This document shows positions 25,475-37,464 of a DNA stretch of 64,000 nucleotides, one piece after another (positions within the stretch are counted from its first letter, which is position 1; every line of letters starts with the position of its first letter). The notes under the pieces were generated by a model. The model saw nothing but the letters and a program-made list of their open reading frames with translations. It ran no database searches and was not told where the DNA came from. Origin of the DNA: Paramecium octaurelia (Eukaryota; Ciliophora; Oligohymenophorea; Peniculida; Parameciidae); the NCBI GenBank assembly GCA_905182995.1, contig CAJJDP010000065.1, forward strand, positions 340,146 through 404,145. Direction: 5' to 3'. The translations under genes and the position numbers were made by a program.

Positions 25475-25547
25475 ACAATAGATTCAGAATATCATCATCT
25501 TCACAACAATTAATATCTAATTTCATTTAAATTAATATAATAATAGC

Positions 25548-27204
25548 ATGTAATCATAAGGATAGGCTCCATTATAAATAGAACATTACATAATAGGTAA
25601 AACATTGGGTGTGGGTGCATTCGGAAAAGTCAAATGTAAGAATTAATTAATAGGTTAGTGGCTAAACATAATATTACTAATACATAAGTGGCCATCAAGA
25701 TCATCAATAAAAGGAAGATGAAAAATTCAAGAATGGGTACTAAGATAAGAAGAGAAATAAGGTTGCTTAGATATTTCAATCACCCTAATGTGATTAAACT
25801 ATACGAAGTATTGGACACTCCAGGAGATATATTTGTAGTAATGGAATATGCAGAAAGAGGAGAGTTATTTGATTTGATCGCATAAAGAGGCAAATTGCCA
25901 GAGAGTGAAGCTCGCAATTTTTTCCTGTAAATCTTAAGCGGAGTGGAATATTGCCATAATAATTTGGTAGCTCACCGAGATCTTAAACCTGAAAACATCT
26001 TGATGACTCATAATTACGTTGTCAAAATAGCAGACTTTGGATTGAGTAACCTAATGAAGGATGGAAAGTATTTAAAGACTTCTTGTGGTTCTCCAAATTA
26101 TGCAGCACCTGAAGTTATATCAGGCAAGACGTATTGTGGTTCTGATGCAGATGTGTGGAGTTGTGGAGTCATCTTGTACGCATTACTTGCAGGGTTCTTA
26201 CCATTTGATGAAGAAACTACTCAAGCTCTCTTTAAAAAAATCAAAAGTGCTGATTATACTATCCCAAGTAGTTTCAGTCCTCAAGTGAGAGACCTCATTA
26301 ATAGAATGCTCACTCCAGATCCATTGAAGAGAATCAAATTCCATGAGATTCATCTACATCCATATATGAGAAGTACTTAAGTTCCCTTTTATCTCCAAAT
26401 ACCATTCAAATTAGATGAAGGTCGTAGATAAATCAATGAAGACGTCTTTGAGAAATTAATGCAATTGTAAACAGTTAATTTCAGAGGTATGACACAAACC
26501 CAAATTCAGAAGAGTATCAGAAAAAGGGAAGACAAATCATTCGTGGTCATTTACGATTTGCTTTTGGGATAATTAGGAGTCGAATCCTCTACTCCCATGA
26601 CTCTACACAATTTAACAATGCATGATCTAATCTTTAATCCTCAAATTCCACAAATTGAAGGACAATCATTTAATAATTGTCTATTGAATGAAATTCAGAA
26701 GCCTTAGCCTTATGATTATGGAAAGGAATTACCAAAAGACATAATGGCAATTGTTTACCCTTATTAAGCCAGATAAATTGTAAATGCTATTTACACTTGT
26801 CTAGAGAAATTTAATACTGTTATTAAGATAAAGAGTCCTGATTACAAGTTGAAATGTTATCATAAGAATCTCATAAAGATGACAAAATATAATTCGAGTA
26901 TGGAGTTGTTCAATGAATTCCAAAAAGAAGTGGAAGAAACAGGATCAAAAAATGATTTGGCCTCTCTGACTTTTAAGGATGATGGCAAGAAACCAAAAAT
27001 TAAGGAAAATAAATATTCAGCCAAGGAGATTATATTTAATATCTAAATTTATAAGGTATTAAATGATCAATATAAACATAGATGCCAACTAATAATAACG
27101 ATCATATGATTGACTTTTAATTATGCAGAGGACATCCTGTTGTTTTCATGGATTTTTGCAATAAAGTGATAGCTTTGCTAAATTAACACTTCAATTAAAT
27201 TTGA
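25548..27204 (+). CDS. PRKAA: AMP-activated / SNF1 protein kinase alpha subunit, 535 aa
   Basis: It starts at ATG 25548. Introns at 25636-25658 (23 nt) and 27056-27081 (26 nt) give an exact frame. Kinase domain: [81 protein letters not shown] and [13 protein letters not shown]. This is the SNF1/AMPK pattern, including the activation-loop Thr. A UBA-like autoinhibitory region and a KA1-type C-terminus follow (IKSPDYKLKCYHKN to CRGHPVVFMDFCNKVIALL). It should be the catalytic subunit of the energy-sensing kinase with beta and gamma partners. The catalytic loop has Ala instead of the common Val before HRD. Confidence 0.92.
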
Positions 27205-27243
27205 TTATTTGTTTCCAAAAATATAATAAATAAATAACAACAT

Positions 27244-28453
27244 TCATTTATTATTTGTCTTCTTTATCTTCTTGCTGACTCCTGGTATTTAAGCTTCATC
27301 TTTCAACTTTTTAAGATAATCATCAATGGTTCTCTCCAATTCGTTAGCACATTTATAGTATATCGTATCAGGCTGATTGTAATTTCTGCAATTAGTGAAA
27401 ATCCTCTTTACATCCTTGATAAAGAGGTCTTTGGAAGTATACTAATTGTTCTGTAACTTCTTTTCAATAGTCTTAATATCAATTGGATCAGTAATCACAT
27501 CATAATAATCGGGTACATCGTCCTTATTGACAGGTTCAAGGAAAGGCCAAGCAGATTTATGCTTTCTCATGGTGTCTATAATCTACTAGCATGAGATCAT
27601 AAAAGTCTTTTCCTTTTGCTTTTTCAATTCATTGTAATCTTCAATTGTCCAGCCACTCTCCATTATGCCTTACACACTTTCTGGTTTGACTGCAGGTCTG
27701 TCAACATTGGAAGATTCAACCTTATAGTTCTATTACTCAATGCCCGGATATACTCGATCATTCAATGTTAATTTCTTTATGATGTCTATCATAAGCTTAA
27801 TATTATGAAATGTAATACCTACTTTTATTCTCTAATCAGATCACTGATGTTTCCGTAATCAATACTAGGATGCACATAACATTCCATCAATGTTCCTCCA
27901 TCATAATCCTTGATGAATCCTTTCCATCTGTCTGGATTCATCTTTATTTCCTAATAGAATCCTTATTTTCTGAAATATCCAATAGCGTAATTGTCTGCAT
28001 AAGTCAGCAAATATTCTACATCCTACTTTTGAATGTGTTCCTTGAATTTGTTCATCAATCTTGTTCCATATCCTTTGACTTACAAGTTAGCTGTAATTGC
28101 CAAAAATGCTATTTCAGCAAATCTTTAAGTGGGATACTTTCTGTAACAGATTCCTCCTATCACTTTTGTATCATCCTTAATAATAAATAATCACATACTT
28201 TGACTATGCACATAGATTCATGATTTCTATCAAAAACGAGTCTAACAATATATTCCTTAGGCATTTTAGGAAGTTAACGAGCGAATATATTTTTTAAGTC
28301 AATTAACATCTTCATTCTCTCGTGATTACCATTATTTGTTATAATTTTGAAGTCAATCAAACCTTGATCTTCTTCAACCTTGGCTCCTTAATCCCTATTC
28401 GTAAATCCAAGACCTGTCTATTCTCCATTTATTCCGACAAATTATTGAGACAT
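27244..28453 (-). CDS. KAT2: GCN5-type histone acetyltransferase with bromodomain, 387 aa
   Basis: The start is ATG 28453, with introns at 28176-28198 and 27796-27818 (23 nt each, both ending AAG). Residues about 30-190 are the GCN5 HAT domain: [45 protein letters not shown] (acetyl-CoA loop), [17 protein letters not shown] and [16 protein letters not shown]. Residues about 260-370 are a bromodomain: [31 protein letters not shown] and [17 protein letters not shown]. It is the catalytic subunit of SAGA-type complexes acetylating H3. The segment before residue 40 is conserved with GCN5, which fixes the start even though it is only 10 bp after the LMBR1 stop. Confidence 0.95.
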
Positions 28454-28463
28454 TTAATAATTA

Positions 28464-30201
28464 TCATACAAATTAAATCATTCTGCTATCCAATTCCCGC
28501 ATTTCACATTAATCCAAAAATTTTATGCCAACTTTATTCAATATATCCCTCTCTCTCTTTACTCTCGCCTTGCAAATCAAGCGCTCTCCCTCTTCACTGT
28601 TAAACTAAGCTTACGAGAATTTGAATTAAGGTAATCCTACCACTTAAAGGATTTTATCGTAGACTTCAAAGAAATTGAAAATCGAAACCATAATCAACAG
28701 AATAGGCAAAGAATAAGAGAATGACATCCCCAATACCGAACTAGTATCCATATTGCCAACCACATCTTCAAAAGGAGTGCCTTGAATGTGTATCATCTGT
28801 AGGAAATTAAAAGTCAACGGAAAAGATACTCTTGAAAAATTACTAGTAAAATTAATAACATAATAATTACATTGAACCAAACATCAAGCTCGGAGCATCA
28901 GTTTATTAGTGATTATAAAACCCATACATTCCAGCAAAATTAATGTGAAATAGTCCATAAAAAGCACAAAAAGATATGTACATCAAAGGTATTAAGATTG
29001 ATATTTACGTATGCATGAATCCATTGATATTGATAATTCTACTCAAAATGTTGAAGTCAAATTCAGTAAAGCATGATATCTCTGACAATATTACTATGCT
29101 AGATAATATTGAGAAAATCACACACAAAGATAATAGATAGGCCTTCTTTATCTTTGTGTACCATAACCACTATAATATATCGATGTAGTGTCCAAATTGC
29201 CCAGATTTTGGATATCGAAGAGTTGACCTAATTTTGTAGTGCACACTGAATTCATTATCAATCATATCTTCTAAGAGAAAACATTCAGTGCAAATATGTT
29301 CCCATTTAGTTTAAGCTCTCTTGTATTCAGCAGCCTTCTTTTTGGCTTTCCTATTAATCTCACAAAAGGATGATAATTATTTAACTTCACTGATGTCCAA
29401 GATCTTATGAGAAGCGTCTTCAATTATTTCATATGGAATCTTGAATAATACAAATTTATTTACTTCATTCAATATATAGTCCAGACATTGTTGGTTAGGA
29501 TTGCTTTGTTTATTTTGTATCAATTCAATAGTCATATTGAATAACTACATATATAGTTCTTAGATAGCATGATTAATTTGGGCAGCTTCCAAATAGAGGG
29601 CCTTTAAGCATTTTTGATATTGTGCTTTCCTCCAATATTCCCTTGGGATAGCTACTAAACCATGTCCCAGTAGTATAACGACTAGGAGGATGCCACTTAG
29701 TATAAAATGAATATATACAAAGCATAAGCTAAAGCAACCAAGACTTTTAAAATTGAGTCAAAGTCCAGTTTGTTGAATATGGCCAAGTAGGCAATAAAGA
29801 TTAAACCAAACAATAAAAAATAAGCATAGATAATTAAATTGTTCTTAATAGATCTTATCAATTTGTCTTTGCAACTGAATTCTCCGGCATCTTCATATTC
29901 CTAACAAATTGGTAATATTAGCCTAAAACGAATAAATGAATCATTCTCACCAACACAATATGAAATTGCCCCAATATATCCATTTCCATAATAGCACCGT
30001 ATAATCATAGCCATCGCCATAATCATTCATAGTATAGTAGATATCGTGGGGGATGATGAACACAATCCCAAAAGAAAGGATCCATGAGATGTATGTTAAT
30101 AATTTTACATAGAAAGGCACTTGCTATTGCGAGTACTCTCGAACCAAGTACCCTACATAAAACAGTAAGATCATTCCCTCTAGCACAGTCAAGATGAACA
30201 T
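28464..30201 (-). CDS. LMBRD2: LMBR1/LMBRD2-family multi-pass membrane protein, about 552 aa
   Basis: It starts at ATG 30201. Introns are at 29923-29950, 29696-29716 (ending AAG) and 28843-28870. Order: TM1-3 (FILTVLEGMILLFYVGYLV .. ISWILSFGIVFIIPHDIYYT), WKWIYWGNFILCW, EYEDAGEFSCKDKLIRSIKN, two TMs, GHGLVAIPREYWR (family hallmark), a long cytosolic coiled coil, then four more TMs and the C-terminal FEDVVGNMDTSSVLGMSFSY followed by PILLIMVSIFNFFEVYDKIL. This fits the LMBR1-like superfamily in the LMBRD2 branch, which is linked to GPCR and lysosome-related signalling in animals; the ciliate role is unknown. Its stop is 10 bp from the GCN5 start. Confidence 0.87.
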
Positions 30202-30247
30202 AAGTTATAAATATTAAAAGTAATATTGGATTTTAATTGAATATATA

Positions 30248-30622
30248 TCATTCTGGAACATCCTCCAAAGCTCGATCTCGTTCGTCTATGTTTTTGGCTC
30301 TGCAAGCCTTTATGATATGATGCATAGCATAGATACCGGGGAGAAGACATATCCCCCCCAATACGAACATTGCAATGACTCCTTATATCCCCTACGAATA
30401 CAAACACCCTCTACTCAATTATCATTTCATCATAATACCCCACGATCAATAGGACTATTCCAACTATATTTAAAAATAAAATCAAACAAAGAACATGTTT
30501 ATTTAATCTTTGCCACTAGCCCTATATCAATTTTTTACTGTTGTTCGAGTCTGCTATATTTCATCAATATGTGAATTTTTTCTTTATCCTGCTATCGTTT
30601 ATTGTAATTCACTATCTTCCAT
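30248..30622 (-). CDS. TMEM230: TMEM230-like small membrane protein, 111 aa
   Basis: ATG 30622 is spliced over 30516-30538 (23 nt) and an exceptionally short 16-nt intron at 30392-30407. The two TM helices are VLCLILFLNIVGIVLLIVGY and GVIAMFVLGGICLLPGIYAM; the second carries the LPG(I/F)Y motif typical of TMEM230/TMEM134 proteins. A short tail ends DRALEDVPE, comparable with the YSFDDIP tail of the family. In animals TMEM230 works in vesicle and endosome traffic. It is 46 bp upstream of the LMBR1 gene on the same strand and 12 bp from a divergent gene. Confidence 0.75.
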
Positions 30623-30634
30623 TAATTAAAATAT

Positions 30635-30952
30635 ATGTAAAAGTTTTCAACTGTCAGATAATAACTTTAGCCTCTTTTCCCAATCGATTAGAACACAGCC
30701 GTTAAATTCAAACCGAGATCTTCATCTTACTGCGAAAGAATCAAATAACTCTAATAGAGAACTGTATCATAAATGCCCAAATGCAGAAAAAGCATCATAT
30801 TTTGTATGGGTGAAACCAGTCGATTGAATTCGTTCCTAATCAAATCTAAACCAAAATATGTCAGTAAAACCAACACACGCCATCAAACCTTGCAAAATGA
30901 AAATTCCATCAATTATGACATATCACCTTGGGATAATTATTCACCAACTTGA
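30635..30952 (+). CDS. Small basic protein, 105 aa, function unknown
   Basis: ATG 30635 opens an intron-free frame to TGA 30950-30952. It is rich in Gln, Ser, Lys and Arg with one PKCRKSIIFCMGE stretch, and no TM or known domain. The start is 12 bp from the divergent TMEM230-like start. The frame is clean and uses TAA/TAG as Gln several times near the N-terminus, so it is likely real but unassigned. Confidence 0.5.
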
Positions 30953-31531
30953 TAATTTTACTTTACATACTTATATAAACTGCTTTCATTATAGATATCC
31001 AATCATTTATAATTAATTTCTAATCACAAACTAATTCATATTTTTACTAGAATTCACTAGTAAAAAGTATTTACTAATATTTTATTTTATTAACATATAT
31101 CTATTATAAATATTCTTGAATTAATTTACTAAAAAATATTTGACATTTGTTCTCAAATCTATAAGCATATCTATTAAATAATAAATATTTTCTATTATTC
31201 TGTCACTAAATAAAACAAAAATATAAATTATATAATTTATTTGATTTTATAAATAATAAAAGCAATAATATGATAAACTTAAAAAGGATTTAATATTAGA
31301 ATTTATTAACATAGAAATAGAATTATAATTTCATATTGAAGATAGAGGAATTCTTTAGAATTAAGAGAAAACTAGATTTTAACAGGTAGCTTCAATGAAT
31401 TTTCATTAATTAAGTCACTTTATTATAATGATATTGAGATTTGATCCATCCTGGATAATAAACAACTCTGTATTTAATTATTTAACAAAAAGATTAATGT
31501 CGGATTTCTAAGTTAATTTATTATATTGATT
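30953..31531. other. AT-rich spacer without genes
   Basis: About 580 bp lie between the stop of the small basic protein and the stop of the membrane sensor-like gene. I see nothing coding or structured in it. Confidence 0.6.
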
Positions 31532-33438
31532 TCAATCAAATAAAATTTGCTCACGAACTTTATAATATGATGGCTCCAATGAGGATGAGTCTGAATATAT
31601 TAAAAACTATATAGTATTTTAAAATGTTGGCATCTACGTAACTTGACATCGATTGATAGATATGTTACTATGTGGACCGATGTTATCTAAAAGCAAATGT
31701 GTAATTTCAGAAATTATTTATGCATCCTCAAACGTATTATTGTTATCATATTTATTAGTACTCTTATTAAAGTTGAGATTCTTTAAATTAAGGGGTTCAT
31801 CGCTTAAAAAGAAGAATGTGAATTGAACTAATTTGAACTCTTTTACAGGTTGTTCATTTTATTAGTTATTTTCCGTTTCTTGGGGGGGCTATTTTTTCTC
31901 ATTATCATGTTGTTAGAATTACTCGATTATTCTAAGATTTATCAGATTATTTTTGATATCCTTCTTGATCAATTCATCAAATATATTGATTAAGATTTGA
32001 GTGAGATATTTAATATTAATATTAATGGAGGAGTTTTGGTCTACATAATTGTGAAGTGCGAATTTCATTGAATAATGAGAGGATAGTGCTTGAAAATATT
32101 AATGAATTATCGCGATATATTGATGAAATTTGCAATTTTAAAGACTTAACTTCATCTCAGTAATTTTATTTTTCTAAAAAAATAAAATATAATTTCTAAT
32201 GTAATTCATAATTGATAAATTAAGACATTATAATTAAAGAATTTATTATTATTCCTTTTAATTTTCAAATCTCATTTTTTTCATTTCTTCATAAAGATTG
32301 GATTATTTTCTTATTACTTGATTAGACATATTTATTATGACCTTTTGATATTCTTTGATTTAGCCTTCGTACTTATGAATCAATTTGGGAACTTATTCTG
32401 ATTTTATAATGGCAATAATAATGGGTTTGCCCAAATTAAGAAATCTGATTTGTAAGCACATTTTCTTTGTTTCATTGTTGATCAAATCTTGTTAATAAAT
32501 TTCCAACAAGCCTTCTTTTTGCTCTTTGTAATTGAAAGATTTTTCAAAACTCTGAATCCTTTGAAATAAAACTTCTTCCAAATTCAACACTTTTGTTGAA
32601 TTCCTATCTCTCTATTTATTTTAATGCTCGTTCTACTTCAGCAGAATAAATGTCGATCTCAAAAATGTTTTTATCTATTCTGTTTCCTTGATGTTCATAA
32701 GTTCTACAAATCTATTATTCTGAAATTCTAGAACAAACTGCCGACTTCTATGGTCTAAGCTTACTGCAAACATAGCATCATTAACAAATTCATTGATCAA
32801 ATCTCTATATTACAATGAATCAATACTTTTGCTTATTAGAAATCAGATTAAGAGAAAAAGCTAATCGAGATGTATACTCATTCATGTACCCCCAAATTCC
32901 AATAAAAATGGTACACGAAATAGTCAAGAAGACAAATGCTAGAGTTTCTACCTTGTAAACATCGAAAATCCCCATCAACACAAAGGGAGTAATCATAGTA
33001 TATACTATTTTAAGCTTGTTATCACTATATTGCATAGTAACAATAGCGAGAGAACAAGTGTTGAAGCCGAATATAAAATTAGGTCTAAATTATAGAGGTG
33101 ATTTACATTGAGAAGCCAGCAAAAGCAATAAGAATGTTAGTGGTTATGGCCCAAACATAATAAAATGAAAATATGGATTTTAAGTATGGTAAGATCTTTC
33201 TGCTTAATATCAATAGGGTGACACTTCCCAACAATGTCAAGGTCAACATTATGGATAACAAAAGTGTTTATTGTTGAATAACGAAAGTTATAAGGCATAT
33301 TAAGGCAGCTATACTTATTGTAAGGTTCAGAATGCGAAGGGATAACAATCTAATCTTATTCAAGTGATCCTCATACGAAGATTCGAATTCTGGATCGTGA
33401 AACTTTAAACTCCATTTATCAAAAGGTAGATTAAGCAT
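31532..33438 (-). CDS. Membrane protein resembling a degenerate sensor histidine kinase, 620 aa
   Basis: The start is ATG 33438 (MLNLPFDKWSLKFHDPEFE), with introns at 33085-33106 and 32805-32826 (22 nt each). The first 200 residues hold about six TM helices. A PAS-like stretch (DAMFAVSLDHRSRQFVLEF) is followed by long helices around YQKVIINMSNQVIRKQ, at the position where histidine kinases have 'NMSHELRTPLN'. YLTQILINIFDELI then sits where the N-box region (RLTQILxNLLxNA) would be, and ISEITHLLLDNIGPHSNISI where the G2 and end of the ATPase fold would be. The phospho-acceptor His and the Asn/Gly ATP motifs are missing. The order of parts is inferred from pattern only. It is probably a non-enzymatic receptor or scaffold. 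Confidence 0.6.
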
Positions 33439-33693
33439 TGAACTGAAGATAAATTTTATTTTATATTTCTCTAATATTTTAAAAGTCTTCAAATTAATCC
33501 TATATACTATCAATTGTAGATGTATGATTTTAGATATGAAGGGAATAATTTTTGGACTATAAGAAATGCATCTTTTAGTATAAAATATTTTAATTTATTT
33601 ATAAGGAAGATATGGCGATTAGATTTTAAAAGTAAAATTGAAAATTAATTGGAATGAATAAACTTATAATATATATAAATATATAATTTATTA

Positions 33694-35609
33694 ATGGAAG
33701 GATACCTATTGAAGTGGACTAACATTTTTCAAAGATGGTAACCACGGTATTTTATTCTTTACGATGACATCCTGACCTATTGTGAGTAGAAGGGTAGTTC
33801 TGTGGAAGGTCGAGTAAGTTTGAAGATATCTGGAATTTTCACAGTGCAAGATGATCCCTTGGAAATTTTGATACAGACAGGAACTAATGAATTAAAATTA
33901 AAGGCCAATGCTCAATCTTAATTTGTAGATTGGTTTAAAGCATTATAAATTGCATAAGAGAAATCACAAAAAAACAAGGTTTAGAATTTTGAAAGCCAAA
34001 TCAATGATCTCCTTTCAACAATTTGGGTTACCTTTGCTGCCTTTGATGAAACTCTAAATACTCTCCAGATAAATTGTTCAAAATTTTAGTATGAATTAAT
34101 TACTAAACTGCATACTCTGGGTTAGAATTTAAAGACATTTCTTACTTTGGGATTTACTTTAATAGAGTAGGAAAAGGAGAGATTCGAGAATGACGCCAAT
34201 AGTGTATATGAAAGTTTTAATGAAATGCAGAGTGTAATCCCGAATAACGGAATTCCTAAACAAATATAAATCAAAGTGCAAGAATTTGAATCGCCACAAA
34301 GAGGGAACTCATTCAAAAGTATTCTAGAATCAATCAAACATACACAACCAATTAAATATGTAAGATACATCTTAATAAACTAGAGAAATCTTGTGAACAG
34401 TCCTGTGTTCACTAAAATATACATAACAGATGAACCAGAAAGAACATGTTTGCCTTATAAGTAGGATCCAAAAGAGAAATTCAATGTTTGGCCATTTCTT
34501 AAATCCTGCATCGGAAAGGATCTAACCAGAATTCCATTTCCTTGTAAATTTTAATAATTAAATTGAAGTGATATTTCATTAGCCGATGTCAGTTTTACAA
34601 TTGATTGTACAACAATTTGCTTATTTTGATTAAATTAAGAAAGCTAGTTAATGCGAGGATTCTTGCAAAAGAATGTGTCACATAATTGCATTTACATTGT
34701 CTCGATGTTCATCCACATTGGATGGTCAAAAGAAACCATTTAATCCACTTCTAGGTGAAACTTTTGAGTTCTTGACTCCTGATTACAGTATTGTTTGTGA
34801 GTAAGTGTCCCATCATCCACCAGTGTCAGTTATGCATTGTGAAGGAAAGGACTTCAAGTTTTGGTCCTAGAATGATGCCTCTATAGGATTTGGGGGAACG
34901 CATATCAAAATATAGATAGTAGGTAAATCTCACATCTATCTAAAACGATATAATGAGCATTATACTTTCGATATGCCTAATATGCATATTAAAAATCTGG
35001 TATTTGGTGAAAAGTATTTTGAACATGTCGGAAAGTTGAAATATATCAATCATCAGACAGGAGATGTTGGTATAGTTGATTTAAGAGAGTATGGAGAAGG
35101 CAAAGTAATCTATATGACTAAATTTAAAGAACTTTTCTCAAGTCTAAGCTGAAGTAAGAGATTCCAATCACAATCTAAGGTACTAGATTACTGGCTTTTA
35201 CAATTCAGCCTTATATGTTGGTAATGAATTGCTTTGGTAGAGGATTATGCCAACCAAGGAAGCTTATTACTATTATAATTATATTCCTCTGCAAATGCAA
35301 GCGAACTATCTCAATACAGAAATTCTACTTGTAATTTAGACACATTAATTTAAGCAAATACCTTGCACAGATTCACGTTTGAGACCTGACATCGCAGCCT
35401 TGGAACATGGTTGGAAAGAGATTGGACAAGATGAAAAAGTAAGAATGGAGGAGAAGTAAAGAGAGAAGAGAAGAATCATGGAATAAAGAAATGAAGTTCA
35501 TGTTCCTAAGTTCTTTGAGATAAAAGAAGATTTTGACACTAAAACCAAAGGATATGTCTTTAAGGGGAACTATTGGACAGAGAAACACGAAGTAATGGAT
35601 ATATTTTGA
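33694..35609 (+). CDS. Oxysterol-binding-protein family (ORP), 613 aa
   Basis: ATG 33694, with introns 34544-34568 (25 nt), 35105-35129 (25 nt) and 35331-35354 (24 nt), all ending AAG. An N-terminal PH domain (MEGYLLKWTNIFQRWQPRYF, residues 1-90) is followed by a helical linker and the ORD domain: IPFPLIFHQPMSVLQ, FAYFDQIKKASQCEDSCKRM, KPFNPLLGETFEFL and the family signature EQVSHHPPVSV. The end is TDSRLRPDIAALEHG .. WTEKHE. It should transfer sterols or PI4P between membranes at contact sites. No FFAT motif was noticed. Confidence 0.93.
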
Positions 35610-35639
35610 TCAATTTTATTTGTATTTCGATATATTTAA

Positions 35640-37319
35640 TCAATCCTGCCATATAGGATAACAATTCTATCCTATATCTTGATTAGGCTCATATTGAAAG
35701 TCATTTGGAGGACCTTGCTTTTATTTTTATTTATTGTTTTGATGATTCATATGTCTATTCTACTTTTGTTTTTATTTTTTTTCTAATTTCATCTATTGTT
35801 ATTATAGATGTTGCTAATGTTATTACTCTAATTCTTCTGCAGTAGGTTATTGAATGATAGGTTCTTACCTCCTCATGAAGATTTGTTTCTGGGGTGCTGG
35901 TTTAAGAGGCACAGCGGTTTAGACCAATTAAACTTGTTATTAATTTTGGGGTGAAGATCTTAAAGCCGATAATTTTTCATCTTTCTGCAACTTCCTAGGT
36001 TGATCATTAACCTTGGCTTCCTTCATTTATTTGATAAAGTCTAGATGTTAAATGAAATGCAATACCAACTCCTGTTGTTAGATTAATCTGCTTTGATTAT
36101 TTGACTTCCTCTACAATATTAATTGAGATATTCAGATTAGTATCATTGACCCATTTAATCTCATACAGTTCTTCAAACTTTTCCTTACGTAATAAGTCAC
36201 CGTACTTAGAACATATGATAAATTAGTTATCAACTCGTAATCTTGGAAAAGTTGTAGCCAATAAAAAGTGTTCTCCATTCGGACTCCATTCAAACTATAC
36301 TACTTTGTCTTGTCTCGTTTAGCCAACCTTCTTGAGACTGTCCATCTCATAAATATATATGTCTCCAGTCAGATTCCCAAAACCACACAGAGCAACTAAA
36401 TTATTCTTAGGAAAAATCGAATTTATATGAGCTTGAAGTATTAAATATTCTTTTTCTCCTTGTTTATTAAATAGAATTGCACCTGCTGGCATATATCCAC
36501 TAATTACTATAAATCCATTCTAAACCCATTGGACATCATGAATAGGCCCTTCAAACAATTCGATATTCTACAATTTATCTTCAGTCCAATGATTTAGGTG
36601 ATGAGTACCAAAATAACTCTGATTGGTGTGGTCGTCCAATGTCTATGACCATATTAATAGGATTTTTCCATCGTCTGACCACAACTATTTAACTTCATTC
36701 GAGGGGGGAATTTAATGTTCGAAATGCTTATTCTAATCATAGTGATCAATAAGAAGTTGGCAATCTTTTAAATCTTCCAAATGTTTTATTAATGTAACAG
36801 ATGATAAGTATAATGAATCCCTTTGGGTGGAAATCGTAAAATCGCCATACTCAGGGCATTTAAATTATTTCAGCTATTAGAAAGTTGCTGTTTCGTAAAC
36901 TATTCCTTTACAAAAGCAAAGTGATCCTGTTGAATCAAATTTAACATCATGCGGAAATGCCTTCACAAAATTCTATGTTTTTGTAGAAAACAACATGGTT
37001 TCCTTGGCTTATAATATAATGTATTCATAGTCTGGAGAAAATTATATTGCCTAAACTTTCATTTGAATATTAAACTTGCTGTTACCCCAGTGTTCAATGC
37101 CGAAATCTCCTCCAAACTACTTTTTAATAGATGAAATACCACAATACTATATTTTGAGACGGCCATACATTTGATATTAGGTTGATCGGATATTTGTGTT
37201 GAGTGAGTGAATGTATTATCCAATCCATCTAATCCGTGTTAATGTCTATATACAACAGAATAAGTTAATTCAGGAAGAGATTCTTATTATGTAAGGAGGA
37301 GTTGATACAATTGCTGCAT
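35640..37319 (-). CDS. EIF2A: Translation initiation factor eIF2A, about 543 aa
   Basis: The start is ATG 37319. A 20-23-nt intron near 37120-37142 and a 25-nt intron at 36041-36065 are needed. A WD-type beta-propeller fills residues 60-420: VQAIQFSPDYEYIIL, FDSTGSLCF, WSDDGKILLIW, GFGNLTGDIYIYEM, VQFEWSPNGEHFLLATTFPR and LRVDNQFIICSKYGDLL. The last two are highly typical of eIF2A. The C-terminal 120 residues are glutamine- and lysine-rich and low complexity, as in other eIF2A tails. It is a non-canonical initiation factor acting on the 40S subunit. Its stop is 30 bp from the convergent ORP stop. Confidence 0.88.
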
Positions 37320-37464
37320 TCTTGAGTATTAAATATTTAATTAATTATTGATTAAATGTTCATTTAAAATGCTATGATCAATGGCAACTCGATCTTATGT
37401 AGATATATAATGTAGAATTAAAATGATCTCCAATTAAATCAAAATAAATAAATATTCTAAATCT

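Noticed and set aside
31532-32155. A separate 207-aa gene starting at 32155
   Set aside because: The frame is open upstream without a TGA into the six-TM part and the total length is an exact multiple of three, so it is the C-terminal part of one gene.
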